Below are positions 1-8,582 of a stretch of 64,000 nucleotides of DNA, piece by piece. The DNA lies in NCBI RefSeq assembly GCF_032598785.1, contig NZ_CP102984.1; one strand, given 5' to 3'. How positions within the stretch are numbered: position 1 is the stretch's first letter; the number at the start of each line of letters is the position of its first letter. This stretch comes from Terrisporobacter petrolearius (GTDB taxonomy: Bacteria; Bacillota; Clostridia; Peptostreptococcales; Peptostreptococcaceae). The position numbers were made by a program, and so were the translations under genes. The notes beneath the pieces were generated by a model. It had not been told where the DNA came from. It searched no databases and saw only the letters and a program-made list of their open reading frames with translations.

Positions 1-2
1 TA

Positions 3-1163
3 TTATATTTCTTTTCTTCAAATAAAAAGTTAATAGACAAGAAGATGATATTAAAAGCATTAGTGTTACAATTTGTACTAGCATTTTTGCTAGTTAAATT
101 TCCCTTAGGGCAAGTATTAATCGAGAAAGTATCTGATGTGGTAACTAATATATTAGGTTATGGAAGGGAAGGTCTTGAATTTATATTTGGATCTTTAGCT
201 GATGGTGGAGCGCCAACAGGATTTATATTTGGAATACAAACATTAGGAAACATAATTTTTATCTCAGCTTTAGTTTCAGCATTATATTATTTAGGAGTTA
301 TAGGATCTGTTGTTAAAGTTATAGGTGGTATAATAGGTAAGGTACTTGGAACTTCAAAAGTAGAGAGTTTTGTTGCTACTGCAAATATGTTCCTTGGACA
401 AACTGAATCACCAATATTAGTAAGTAAATACTTAAAAAATATGACTGAAAGTGAAATAATGCTTGTTTTAGTTTCGGGAATGGGTAGTATGTCTGCTACA
501 GTACTTATGGGATATTCAGGTATGGGTATACCAATGAAATATTTATTAATAGGTGGAGCTTTAGTTCCTTTAAGTAGTATAATAGTTTCAAAACTTATGT
601 TACCAGAAAATAAAGAATTAAAAATAGATGAAGCTGAAGAAATCAAGATTGATAATAAGGGTGATAATCCTAATTTAATCTCAGCAATATCTCAAGGAGC
701 AAATGATGGACTTAATATGGTTCTTGGTATAGGAGCATCTCTTATAGCAATATTATCTTTAGTTGCACTTGTTAATGGTATTCTTGGAATATTTGGATTA
801 TCTTTAGAGCAAATACTTTCTGTACTATTTGCACCATTAGGATATTTAATGGGATTTGACATGAATAATGCTCAGCTTGCAGGCCAATTACTTGGAAGTA
901 AATTAGTATTAAATGAATTTGTTGCCTTTGGTCAATTGGGAGAAGTTATAAAAACTCTTGATCCAAGGACAGCTTTAGTTCTTTCTGTTTCATTATGTGG
1001 ATTTGCTAATGTAGGTTCTATAGGTATATGTATATCTGGAATATCTGTATTTTGTCCGGAAAAAAGAAATCAGTTAGCTAAGCTAGCGTTCAGAGGAATG
1101 ATAGGTGGTTTTACAGTAAGTGTACTTAGTGCATTAATAGTTGGATTAATAGTAGCAATATAG
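3..1163 (+). CDS. nupC: NupC-type concentrative nucleoside transporter, 5' end outside window
   Basis: Polytopic inner-membrane protein of the concentrative nucleoside transporter (CNT) family, which imports nucleosides with H+ or Na+. The family motif region GQTESPILVSKYL and the C-terminal SLCGFANVGSIGICISG are both visible, with hydrophobic segments throughout. The frame stays open to the left edge and reads SSNKKLIDKK before the first in-window ATG (position 45), as expected for a CNT N-terminus, so about 20-30 residues lie outside and the ATG at 45 is internal. No ribosome binding site precedes 45. A terminator follows the stop codon. Substrate preference cannot be read from the sequence. 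Confidence 0.88.
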   Translation, partial: LYFFSSNKKLIDKKMILKALVLQFVLAFLLVKFPLGQVLIEKVSDVVTNILGYGREGLEFIFGSLADGGAPTGFIFGIQTLGNIIFISALVSALYYLGVIGSVVKVIGGIIGKVLGTSKVESFVATANMFLGQTESPILVSKYLKNMTESEIMLVLVSGMGSMSATVLMGYSGMGIPMKYLLIGGALVPLSSIIVSKLMLPENKELKIDEAEEIKIDNKGDNPNLISAISQGANDGLNMVLGIGASLIAILSLVALVNGILGIFGLSLEQILSVLFAPLGYLMGFDMNNAQLAGQLLGSKLVLNEFVAFGQLGEVIKTLDPRTALVLSVSLCGFANVGSIGICISGISVFCPEKRNQLAKLAFRGMIGGFTVSVLSALIVGLIVAI

Positions 1164-1171
1164 TCTGTATT

Positions 1172-1200
1172 AAAAGGAGTCTTTAAGACTTCTTTTACTT
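1172..1200 (+). terminator. Terminator after nupC
   Basis: A 12-bp stem with one G-T wobble (AAAAGGAGTCTT paired with AAGACTTCTTTT) and a T-rich tail lies 9 bases after the nupC stop. Confidence 0.75.
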
Positions 1201-1293
1201 TTACAATAATATATTATTTATTCAAATTTGAAATAAAATTTAAAAAAATCTTAAGAGAAAATAAGTTGATTTTACATATGGAATATAATGGTT

Positions 1294-1322
1294 TTGACAA
1301 AAATAATCTTATATGGTAATAT
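1294..1322 (+). promoter_or_regulatory. Promoter of rnpB
   Basis: A TTGACA -35 box, a 17-base spacer and a TAATAT -10 box place the start at about 1330, a few bases before the first paired base of RNase P RNA at 1334. Confidence 0.75.
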
Positions 1323-1333
1323 AAATGAAGATT

Positions 1334-1671
1334 AAGTAAGTCAGATAATCGCAGGTAGCATTTGCTACGTGAGGAAAGTCGGAGCTCCATAGAGCAGGGT
1401 GCTAGGTAACGCCTAGTGGGAGTGATCCTAAGGAAAGTGCAACAGAAAATTACCGCCAAGATTTTCTTGGTAAGGATGAAAAGGCGAGGTAAGAGCTCAC
1501 CGTTTCTCGGGTGACTGAGAAAGCCGTGTAAACCCCACCTGGAGCAAGACCAAAAGAGGACCAAAAGAGTGTTGCTCGCACTCTCCGGTAGGTAGGTCGC
1601 TTGAGCATATTGGTGACAATATGCCTAGATAGATGATTATCAAATACAGAACTCCGCTTATAGATTTGCTT
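1334..1671 (+). ncRNA. rnpB: RNase P RNA
   Basis: Catalytic RNA of RNase P, which trims the 5' leader of pre-tRNA. The conserved core GAGGAAAGTC (P4 region) begins at 1371 and the conserved 3' ACAGAA block is at 1646-1651. P1 forms between AAGTAAGTC (1334-1342) and GATTTGCTT (1663-1671). A promoter lies directly upstream and a terminator directly downstream. Long open frames overlapping it on the opposite strand are chance products of its locally higher GC. Confidence 0.95.
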
Positions 1672-1678
1672 GATTATA

Positions 1679-1703
1679 AGAATCCTAGAAGGGTTCTTTT
1701 TTT
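1679..1703 (+). terminator. Terminator of rnpB
   Basis: A seven-base stem (AGAATCC with GGGTTCT, one G-T pair) is followed by eight T residues directly after the RNase P RNA. Confidence 0.8.
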
Positions 1704-1845
1704 ATACATATAATTAATTATTGTAACAAAGATAATATATTATATTGAAGTTAGGGGAAAAATATTAGAAATATTGGCTATTTTTGGTAAATTATGGTAA
1801 TATTTTAATATGGGGAAAGATTTTTGTAAATATGGGGGAAAACAA

Positions 1846-2949
1846 ATGAAAAAAATTGAAAAAGCAATACTTGGTTCTTTAGTAATGGGGATAACATTAT
1901 CATCTAGTGTAATTTTTACTCAGGCTGAGAAATTAGGGGAGGCTCAGTACTATCTGACTGATAATTTAAATATGAGGAAGGGACCAGGAACAGACTACAT
2001 ATCTATAGGGACCCTAAAAAAGGGTACCATAGTAACACCTTTAGAGTATTCACAGGATAAATTGTGGGTTAAAGTTAAATATAGTAACCAGTGTGTATGG
2101 ATGTGTGCAAAATATATTAAAAAAGTTGAAAGTAGTAATGAAACTGATAACAAACTTGGAGATTATAAAACAAAGGAAAAATTAAATCTAAGAAGAGGGC
2201 CATCTCTTAATAATATAATAATTTTAACCATACCCAAAGATAATACTGTTAAAGTTACTGACTTTTCTAGTGATAATAACTGGGCGAAAGTTAACTATAA
2301 CAATCAAACTGGTTGGGTGAGTACTACTTACATAGAAAAAATAACATCACAAGGTGACAATAATGTTTCTAAATATGAAGATTATATAACTACTTCATCA
2401 GTGAATGTTAGAACAGGACCGTCAGCTAATTACAATAAAATAGGGGTATTGTCCAAAGATGTAGTAGTAAAACCAATAGGCTTTGACAAGTATGGTAATT
2501 GGATCAAATTTAATTATAATGGAAAAGAGAGTTGGGTTTGTAAATCTTATTTAAAAAAGGTAAGCAATAACAATATATTATATGCAGGTGAAAACGTAAA
2601 TTTAAGAATAAGTCCAAGTATTAATAGTACAAAGATATGCACAATACCAAAGAATGCTAAGGTAAATGTTGTATCATATAATAGTGATAAAACATGGGCA
2701 CAAGTAAAATATAATAATAAATTAGGATGGGTAAGTTCAAAATACTTAACATCAAAAGCAACACAAGATTATAAGCTAGGTACTACTACAGCTAGATTAA
2801 ATCTTAGAGCATTACCTAATTTAGATGGTAGGACATTAATTACTATGCCAACTGGGGCAAGTATTAAAATATATGAAGAAAAAAATGGGTGGCTAAAAGT
2901 AAGCTATAATAACATTTCAGGTTATTGCGCAGCCGTATATGTAAAATAA
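1846..2949 (+). CDS. Secreted protein with five SH3b domains
   Basis: Exported protein made of a signal peptide (MKKIEKAILGSLVMG start, cleavage around residue 28) and five bacterial SH3 (SH3_3) domains. Each domain is marked by a LNxR-type motif: DNLNMRKGPG, EKLNLRRGPS, SSVNVRTGPS, ENVNLRISPS and ARLNLRALPN. SH3b domains usually bind peptidoglycan. No catalytic domain is present, so it may be a wall-anchored adaptor or a hydrolase modulator. The start at 1846 is chosen because TATGGGGGAAAACAA gives a good ribosome binding site and a normal signal peptide; an in-frame ATG at 1810 adds 12 unlikely residues. Confidence 0.8.
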   Translation: MKKIEKAILGSLVMGITLSSSVIFTQAEKLGEAQYYLTDNLNMRKGPGTDYISIGTLKKGTIVTPLEYSQDKLWVKVKYSNQCVWMCAKYIKKVESSNETDNKLGDYKTKEKLNLRRGPSLNNIIILTIPKDNTVKVTDFSSDNNWAKVNYNNQTGWVSTTYIEKITSQGDNNVSKYEDYITTSSVNVRTGPSANYNKIGVLSKDVVVKPIGFDKYGNWIKFNYNGKESWVCKSYLKKVSNNNILYAGENVNLRISPSINSTKICTIPKNAKVNVVSYNSDKTWAQVKYNNKLGWVSSKYLTSKATQDYKLGTTTARLNLRALPNLDGRTLITMPTGASIKIYEEKNGWLKVSYNNISGYCAAVYVK

Positions 2950-2962
2950 ATATTTGTTATAA

Positions 2963-2996
2963 AAAAGCATCTTATATAATATAAGATGCTTTTTTA
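2963..2996 (+). terminator. Terminator after the five-SH3b gene
   Basis: AAAAAAGCATCTTATAT and its complement ATATAAGATGCTTTTTT form a long stem ending in a T run. Confidence 0.8.
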
Positions 2997-3038
2997 TATG
3001 AAAAATTAATAGGATAAATTATAGCATCTATTTTGAAA

Positions 3039-3128
3039 ATGAGGTTTAAGGAAGCATTATGTGGAATATTAATAGGAAACGCACTATCTGGATTAATTGT
3101 AGGTCTTTTGTTTTATCATATAATTTAG
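3039..3128 (+). pseudogene. Possible C-terminal remnant of a membrane protein
   Basis: A 29-codon frame encodes a single hydrophobic segment (FKEALCGILIGNALSGLIVG) with a normal stop. There is no clear ribosome binding site, and an in-frame stop at 3015-3017 closes it upstream. It reads like the last transmembrane helix of a multi-span protein, perhaps the small multidrug export family (COG2426), with the rest deleted. That family guess comes from pattern only. It could also be a chance frame. Confidence 0.25.
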
Positions 3129-3135
3129 AAAAGGG

Positions 3136-3152
3136 TGTAATAAAATTGTCAT
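3136..3152 (+). promoter_or_regulatory. WalR-like direct repeat before the L,D-transpeptidase gene
   Basis: TGTAAT-AAAAT-TGTCAT matches the WalR consensus TGTWAH-N5-TGTWAH at 11 of 12 positions. A TATAAT box lies at 3188-3193, so the site would sit just upstream of the -35 region, an activator position. Confidence 0.3.
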
Positions 3153-3227
3153 CATTTATGGAACCAAAATATGTTAGAATATTATTGTATAATATTTTAC
3201 CTTATCATAGGCAAGGGGGGAATAAGT

Positions 3228-4559
3228 ATGAAAAAAAGGTTTAAATCATTTTGTACAATATTATTGGCAACTGTTATGATATTAGCGTCGAGTGTACCTG
3301 TAGCAAATGCAGCAACTCATCAATTAATTATAGTTAACTCAAAAAATAATACTTTAAATTTCTATGAAAACTATACCTTAGTAAGAAAATTTAAATGTGC
3401 AACAGGAAAGTCAAGTACGCCAACTCCACAGCGTAAGACAACTATAGTTAATAAAATTAAAAACAGACGTTATTATAAAGGTAATATTCCTGGAGGAGAT
3501 CCAAGAAATCCTTTAGGAAAAAGATGGATGGGACTAAACATGTATGGTAAAGGAACTACATATGGAATTCATGGAAATAATAATGAAAGTTCTATTGGCA
3601 AAAATGTAAGTGGCGGATGCATTAGAATGCATAACAAGGATGTAGAGTGGTTATATAATAAAATTAGAGTTGGTGCTACAGTAATAATAAAAAGTACATC
3701 TAAAGATGATGCGTGGATAGCTAATCAATATGGTATAAAGCTTAGAAATATGTGGTATACAAATGGTAGTTACAAGTATTATCGTAAGTCAAATGGTAAA
3801 TATGCAACTGGTTGGTATACTATTGGTAGTAAAAGATACTACTTTGATAGTAAGGGAAGAATGCAAACTGGTTTAAAAACAATATCTGGTAAAAAATATT
3901 ATTTAGGAAAAGATGGAGCAAGACAAACAGGATGGAAAACAATATCTGGTAAAAAATATTATTTTGTAAAATCAGGAAATGCTAAAGGTCAGGCAGTTAA
4001 AGATAAGAGATATATCGATAAATCTTACTATTACTTTGACAAGAACTATGTAATGGTTGCAAATAAAAAGATTAAAATAGGAAATAGCTACTATTACTTT
4101 GGTAAAGATGGAAAAATGAAAACAGGATGGCAAACAGTATCTGGCAAAAAATACTACTTTAAAAAATCAGGAGATACGAAAGGCCAAGCCCTTAAAGGTA
4201 AGAAAAGTATAGATGGAACTTATTACTACTTTGATGATAATTGTGCAATGGTAATTGACAAAAATGTTAAAATAGGAAATGACTATTACCGCTTTGGAAA
4301 TAATGGAAAGATGATAAAGAATAAAGAAATTGATTCTTATTATTTTGGTAGTGATGGAAAAGCTTATAAATCTTGTGAAAAACAAATAGATGGTTATATT
4401 TATACTTTTGATAAAACAGGGAAAATAATTAATAAAACTAAAATAGAAGAAAATTCAAGTACATCAAAAAAGGTTTATGATTCTCAAAATATGGATGAAT
4501 CACGTCCTAAAGACATAAAAGAAAATAATGAAGATGCTTCTTTAAAAGAGGCTATCTAA
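3228..4559 (+). CDS. L,D-transpeptidase (YkuD) with C-terminal wall-binding repeats
   Basis: Secreted peptidoglycan cross-linking enzyme forming 3-3 cross-links. A signal peptide ends near ANA at residue 28. The YkuD catalytic domain (about 30-175) carries the HGNNN and SGGCIRMHNKD motifs, with His115 and nucleophile Cys131. From about residue 190 come roughly ten choline-binding-like repeats (GSKRYYFDSKGRMQTG, GKKYYFxKSG), which anchor proteins to the wall. The tail is charged. GGGGGG ends seven bases before the ATG at 3228, which fixes the start. A terminator follows. L,D-transpeptidases are abundant in Peptostreptococcaceae such as C. difficile, where 3-3 links dominate. Confidence 0.9.
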   Translation: MKKRFKSFCTILLATVMILASSVPVANAATHQLIIVNSKNNTLNFYENYTLVRKFKCATGKSSTPTPQRKTTIVNKIKNRRYYKGNIPGGDPRNPLGKRWMGLNMYGKGTTYGIHGNNNESSIGKNVSGGCIRMHNKDVEWLYNKIRVGATVIIKSTSKDDAWIANQYGIKLRNMWYTNGSYKYYRKSNGKYATGWYTIGSKRYYFDSKGRMQTGLKTISGKKYYLGKDGARQTGWKTISGKKYYFVKSGNAKGQAVKDKRYIDKSYYYFDKNYVMVANKKIKIGNSYYYFGKDGKMKTGWQTVSGKKYYFKKSGDTKGQALKGKKSIDGTYYYFDDNCAMVIDKNVKIGNDYYRFGNNGKMIKNKEIDSYYFGSDGKAYKSCEKQIDGYIYTFDKTGKIINKTKIEENSSTSKKVYDSQNMDESRPKDIKENNEDASLKEAI

Positions 4560-4568
4560 ACATAAAAG

Positions 4569-4603
4569 GTCTCCTCATTGATTAACAATGGGGAGACTTT
4601 TTT
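4569..4603 (+). terminator. Terminator after the L,D-transpeptidase gene
   Basis: GTCTCCTCATTG pairs with CAATGGGGAGAC (12 bp, one wobble), followed by a T run. Confidence 0.85.
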
Positions 4604-4951
4604 ATTTATTACAAAAAAGTAAGAAGAACTTAATCTTCTATATTTTGCATGTATATACTAAATAAGTTATAATTTTCAAGTAGAAAAATAAAGTACAATG
4701 GGGGGGATCATAAAAGAAAATTTTTTATCTTTTACTGTAATGGAAGTTCCATTTGCCTTTGCTATTTTTTAAAACTAATTAACCTATGTTTAAATTTAAC
4801 TTAACATCAATATGAATTTAATATGAAAAACTTTGAAAACAAATTAAAGGTGTTGATATAAATAAATTTATAAACTATAATGTTAATAGAATGTTAAATG
4901 GCATAATATGGTAACTACAATTATGTTTGTGCACAGGGGGGTATAAGCACA
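4604..4951 (+). other. Intergenic region with one clear promoter
   Basis: The 350-base gap holds a promoter at 4853-4881 and a 24-codon frame (4698-4772) preceded by AAGTACA and starting ATGGGGGGG, which may be a holin remnant (see findings). Nothing else is recognised. Confidence 0.5.
4853..4881 (+). promoter_or_regulatory. Promoter of the phosphoglycosyl transferase gene
   Basis: TTGATA, a 17-base spacer and a perfect TATAAT lie about 70 bases before the start codon at 4952. Confidence 0.7.
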
Positions 4952-5626
4952 ATGATGGGTCAATATGTTGAGAAATTTGAAGATGATGTTTGTAATTTTA
5001 GTAGTGAAATATCAGCAAACATAGATTACTCCATAGTAAATGACTCTTTCTTATTTAAAATATATCATAGAATACTCGACATAATTATTTCAATAATTGG
5101 ATTGGTAATTTCTATACCTATGATAATAGTTTTTGGCTTTTTAATTAAAAAAGAAGATGGTGGCCCTATATTTTATAAACAGGATAGACTAGGAAAAGAT
5201 GGGAAAATAATCTTTATATATAAATTAAGATCCATGAGGATTAACTCAGAAACCAATGGAGCAATATGGGCAGAAAAAAATGATCCAAGAATTACGAAGG
5301 TTGGAAAATTCATACGAAAGACAAGAATCGATGAGATACCACAATTTTTAAATATTTTAAAAGGAGAAATGAGTGTAATTGGTCCTAGACCAGAGAGACC
5401 TACTTTAACTATGGAATTTAATGACGAAATACCAGGGTTTATTAATAGACTGGTAGTTAAACCTGGTCTCACAGGATATGCTCAAGTACATGGAGGATAT
5501 GAAATATCTCCAGAAGATAAAATAAAAGAAGATTTATATTACATCAAAAATAGAAGTGTTTTTTTAGATTTATCTATATTACTTAAAACGGTCAAGGTGA
5601 TTTTTACTGGAGAAGGCGCTAGATAA
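4952..5626 (+). CDS. Undecaprenyl-phosphate sugar phosphotransferase (small WcaJ/PglC type)
   Basis: Monotopic phosphoglycosyl transferase that loads the first sugar-phosphate onto undecaprenyl phosphate for a surface polysaccharide or glycoprotein. One membrane segment at residues 42-64 contains the helix-breaking Pro of this class. The catalytic Asp-Glu pair is D127-E128 in TRIDEIPQFLNILKGEMS, followed by VIGPRPERP. At 224 aa it is the short form without the N-terminal multi-span domain of WcaJ. The AGGGGGG ribosome binding site favours the first of two adjacent ATGs. A glycosyltransferase gene follows, although a terminator separates them. Confidence 0.9.
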   Translation: MMGQYVEKFEDDVCNFSSEISANIDYSIVNDSFLFKIYHRILDIIISIIGLVISIPMIIVFGFLIKKEDGGPIFYKQDRLGKDGKIIFIYKLRSMRINSETNGAIWAEKNDPRITKVGKFIRKTRIDEIPQFLNILKGEMSVIGPRPERPTLTMEFNDEIPGFINRLVVKPGLTGYAQVHGGYEISPEDKIKEDLYYIKNRSVFLDLSILLKTVKVIFTGEGAR

Positions 5627-5723
5627 ATAAAAAAATTATTATTCATTATAACTTTTCTTGAAAAATTTTCGTAAAATATATATAATAAAATAATAAAAAT
5701 ATAACAAAAGTAAAACATAACGA

Positions 5724-5765
5724 AAAAATAGGGAGAGATTGATAATAATCTCTCCCTATTTTTAT
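5724..5765 (+). terminator. Strong terminator after the phosphoglycosyl transferase gene
   Basis: A perfect 17-bp stem (AAAAATAGGGAGAGATT / AATCTCTCCCTATTTTT) with a six-base loop. It ends only 30 bases before the next start codon. Confidence 0.85.
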
Positions 5766-5793
5766 ATATTAAATTAAGAAGGGGAAAATCTAT

Positions 5794-6555
5794 ATGGAAA
5801 ATAAATTAGTATCTATAATTACTCCTGTATATAATGGTGAAAAATATATTGAAGAATGTATAAAAAGTGTCCTAAGTCAAAGTTATAAAAATATAGAGAT
5901 GATAATTATTGATGATGGATCTACTGACAATAGTGAAAATATAATAAAAAAATATACTGAAAGCTTTCCATTTATAAAATATATAAAATGTAATGAAAAT
6001 AATGGAATATGGGCAGCGCGAAATATAGGTATAGAAAAAGCAAAAGGTAGATTTATTTCATTTTTAGATGCAGATGATATATATAAAGAGAATAAAATTA
6101 AAAATCAAATAAATTTTATGTTAAAGAACAATTATTCATTTACATATACAGCTTATGACTTAATAAATGAAAATAGTACAAGCTTAAATAAAGTTATTAA
6201 AGCAAAAGAATATGAAGATTATGATAGACTTTTAAAAGGAAATGACATAGGATGTTTGACAGTTATGATAGATAGACTAAAAATTAATACTCCTATAAGA
6301 TTTGAAAATTATCACCACGAGGATTTTGTCTTATGGTTAAAAATATTAAAAAATAATGTAGTTGCCTATGGAATAGACGAGATTTTGTCTTCTTATAGAA
6401 AATCTAATTCATCTGTAAGTCACAATAAAATAAAAGCAGCCCTATGGACTTGGAATATATATACTAATGTTGAAAAATTACCCTTAAATAAAGCTATCTA
6501 TTATTTTTTTAAATACACAATGAATGGTTTTAGAAAAAATAGTTACAAGAAGTAA
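5794..6555 (+). CDS. Family 2 glycosyltransferase
   Basis: GT-A fold enzyme transferring a sugar from a nucleotide donor. The N-terminal SIITPVYNGEKYIEECIKSV, the IIDDGSTDNS donor site (D40, D41) and the FLDADD metal motif (DAD at 92-94) are intact. The C-terminal third is hydrophilic with no membrane segment, so it is a peripheral enzyme of about normal length (253 aa). AGAAGGGG is the ribosome binding site. It probably extends the glycan started by the upstream phosphoglycosyl transferase; acceptor and sugar are unknown. Confidence 0.88.
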   Translation: MENKLVSIITPVYNGEKYIEECIKSVLSQSYKNIEMIIIDDGSTDNSENIIKKYTESFPFIKYIKCNENNGIWAARNIGIEKAKGRFISFLDADDIYKENKIKNQINFMLKNNYSFTYTAYDLINENSTSLNKVIKAKEYEDYDRLLKGNDIGCLTVMIDRLKINTPIRFENYHHEDFVLWLKILKNNVVAYGIDEILSSYRKSNSSVSHNKIKAALWTWNIYTNVEKLPLNKAIYYFFKYTMNGFRKNSYKK

Positions 6556-6650
6556 ACTACAAATATCTACTTATTTTATAGTAAATATTTGTTAGAAAAA
6601 AATTATTTTTGTAAAATAGTGGTAATTAGAATTTAAACTATGTTATACTA

Positions 6651-6667
6651 GTTACAAATAAGTTACA
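6651..6667 (-). promoter_or_regulatory. WalR-like direct repeat before the NlpC/P60 gene
   Basis: On the minus strand this is TGTAAC-TTATT-TGTAAC, a 12 of 12 match to the WalR consensus TGTWAH-N5-TGTWAH. It lies between an extended -10 (TGTTATACT, 6641-6649) and the ribosome binding site, a position typical of repression. Confidence 0.42.
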
Positions 6668-6685
6668 AGGGGGGATGTGTGGAGT

Positions 6686-7681
6686 ATGATTTTTAATAAA
6701 AATAAGAAGGTAATATCAAAAGCGATGGCAATGGGGATACTTGGTACAAGTATGGTGCCTGTAGTTGCTATAAATGAAAATGTGGAAGCAAAAGAAGTTA
6801 GATCCACAAGTCAACAAGATAAAACAACTAAAGTTGTGGAGGTAACATGTTCAGCTCTTAATATTAGAAAAGGTCCAAGTAAGGATTATTCTATAGCTGG
6901 TACAGTGACTAAAGGAACTAAGCTTAAATATATTTCTACAAGCAGTAATGGTTGGTATAAAGTCGAATATAAAGGTAGTACTAGATATATTAGTAATAAT
7001 TACTCAAGATTAAAATCTACATCAGCAACATCAAATGAAAATAAGGACACTATAAAAAAAGTAGGAAAAGTAACATGTTCTGCTCTCAATGTTAGAAAAG
7101 GTCCTGGAACAAATTATGGTGTTAAAAAAACAATAAAAAAAGGTAGTGTTGTAGGAGTAATAAAATCATACAGCAATGGATGGTATAAGGTGAAAATATC
7201 CAACTCTTCAACAGGATATGTATGCTCTGATCATATGAGAACATATTCAGGAGATTCTGGTGATATTAAAGTAACATACACTAAGTCTTCTACATCATCG
7301 ACAACTAACAAAAAGATTAATACAGTAGTATCTACAGTAAAAGCGCAAGTAGGTAAGCCTTATGTATATGGAGCAGCAGGGCCAAACTGTTTTGATTGTT
7401 CAGGACTTACATACTACTCTTATAAAAAAGCAGGGATTTATCTTAACAGAAGTTCTAGAGATCAAGCATCAAATGGAAAATATGTTAGTAAGAGTAATCT
7501 AAAACCAGGAGATTTAATATTTTTTAACAGTGGTACAAATAGTATACGTCATGTAGGTATGTATGTAGGAAACAATAAATTTGTTCACTCACCAAGTCCA
7601 GGAAAAACAGTAAGATATGAAAGTTTATCAACTTCATATTATGTTAAAGGGTATGTAACAGCAAGAAGAATAATTGATTAA
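6686..7681 (+). CDS. Secreted NlpC/P60 endopeptidase with two SH3b domains
   Basis: Peptidoglycan hydrolase cutting stem peptides. A signal peptide at the N-terminus is followed by SH3b repeats near residues 55-110 and 128-188 (ALNIRKGPS, ALNVRKGPG), a Ser/Thr-rich linker, then the NlpC/P60 domain. The catalytic Cys238 (FDCSGLTYY), His289 (RHVGMYVG) and His301 (FVHSPSPG) are all present. ATG 6686 is preferred over GTG 6677 because the GGGGGG Shine-Dalgarno ends at 6674, too close to 6677. The same SH3b type occurs in the catalytic-free protein at 1846, so both may bind the same wall feature. Confidence 0.9.
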   Translation: MIFNKNKKVISKAMAMGILGTSMVPVVAINENVEAKEVRSTSQQDKTTKVVEVTCSALNIRKGPSKDYSIAGTVTKGTKLKYISTSSNGWYKVEYKGSTRYISNNYSRLKSTSATSNENKDTIKKVGKVTCSALNVRKGPGTNYGVKKTIKKGSVVGVIKSYSNGWYKVKISNSSTGYVCSDHMRTYSGDSGDIKVTYTKSSTSSTTNKKINTVVSTVKAQVGKPYVYGAAGPNCFDCSGLTYYSYKKAGIYLNRSSRDQASNGKYVSKSNLKPGDLIFFNSGTNSIRHVGMYVGNNKFVHSPSPGKTVRYESLSTSYYVKGYVTARRIID

Positions 7682-7692
7682 TTGATATAAGT

Positions 7693-7731
7693 AGCTATAA
7701 TGAAAATTTTATTTTCATTATAGCTTTTTTA
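7693..7731 (+). terminator. Terminator after the NlpC/P60 gene
   Basis: A perfect 15-bp stem (AGCTATAATGAAAAT / ATTTTCATTATAGCT) with a TTT loop and a following T run. Confidence 0.88.
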
Positions 7732-7887
7732 TTGTTATTATGTTGAATATTAAATAATAACGCGACCAATGAAAGATGATAGGTTGTTATTATAATATTT
7801 TATTATCATTTATTTTTATATAAATAATAAAAATAAGGTCATTTTCATATTATTAAATATAAAAGGATAAAGGGGAGGGCAGCGATT

Positions 7888-8568
7888 ATGGTTGTAATTG
7901 CAAAAGAACTTCTACAATATGAGAAAGATTATATTAAATACTCTATAAACTTTCCGAAAATATATTATAAACAGGACAATGACAAAGATTATATAAAAAA
8001 TGAAATGATAGAAAGTGTAAATCAAATTATCTTTGAAGACATAATGACTTTTATGGATGTGGTAGAGGATACCTATAATGTAAATAGTGAAGGGTATACT
8101 CATATTAATAGTATTACAGAATTTCAAGTTGGATATTTGTCAAATGACATAATAAGTTTGGCTATTGAATTTTCACAACTAGCAGGATTTTATGATATAA
8201 GTTATTTGAAAGGTTATAATTTTGATTTTAAATTAAAAAAAAATATTAGTTTAAAACATTTATTTAAGGAAAATGTGGACTATATAAAAATACTTAAAAA
8301 ATATATATTAATTCAAGCTAAAATACTAGTTTCAGAATTACAAAAATATGAAGAAGACAATTTATATAAAATAGTTGAAGAGAATATTTGCTTAGATGAA
8401 GAAAATATATTTTATTTTACTCAAGAGTATTTAATATTACCTTTTTCTTCTTGTGAAATAGATAAAGATATTTTAAACTTAATTGAATTTAAGATACCTT
8501 TTAATAAGATTTACAATTACCTTAGTGATTATGCTATAAAAGGTATTGTAAAAAAAATAGTGCTTTAG
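7888..8568 (+). CDS. DUF3298-like protein of unknown function
   Basis: A 226-aa soluble-looking protein with no signal peptide or membrane segment. The C-terminal part (ENIFYFTQEYLILPFSSCEI...IEFKIPFNKI) follows the pattern of DUF3298, the domain found in the extracytoplasmic half of RsiV-type anti-sigma factors and in YIEGIA-like secreted proteins. It lacks the export signal those have. The ribosome binding site is AGGGGAGGG. It ends 14 bases before the Amidase_6 gene, so the two are likely co-transcribed. Function is unknown; the family call is moderate. Confidence 0.55.
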   Translation: MVVIAKELLQYEKDYIKYSINFPKIYYKQDNDKDYIKNEMIESVNQIIFEDIMTFMDVVEDTYNVNSEGYTHINSITEFQVGYLSNDIISLAIEFSQLAGFYDISYLKGYNFDFKLKKNISLKHLFKENVDYIKILKKYILIQAKILVSELQKYEEDNLYKIVEENICLDEENIFYFTQEYLILPFSSCEIDKDILNLIEFKIPFNKIYNYLSDYAIKGIVKKIVL

Positions 8569-8582
8569 TATGGGGTGAAATT

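Noticed and set aside
1214..1564. 116-codon open frame on the minus strand
   Set aside because: Lies across RNase P RNA, whose higher GC produces stop-free frames; no ribosome binding site and no recognisable protein.
3059..3244. 61-codon plus-strand frame starting at 3059
   Set aside because: Crosses the ribosome binding site and start of the L,D-transpeptidase gene; composition is not protein-like.
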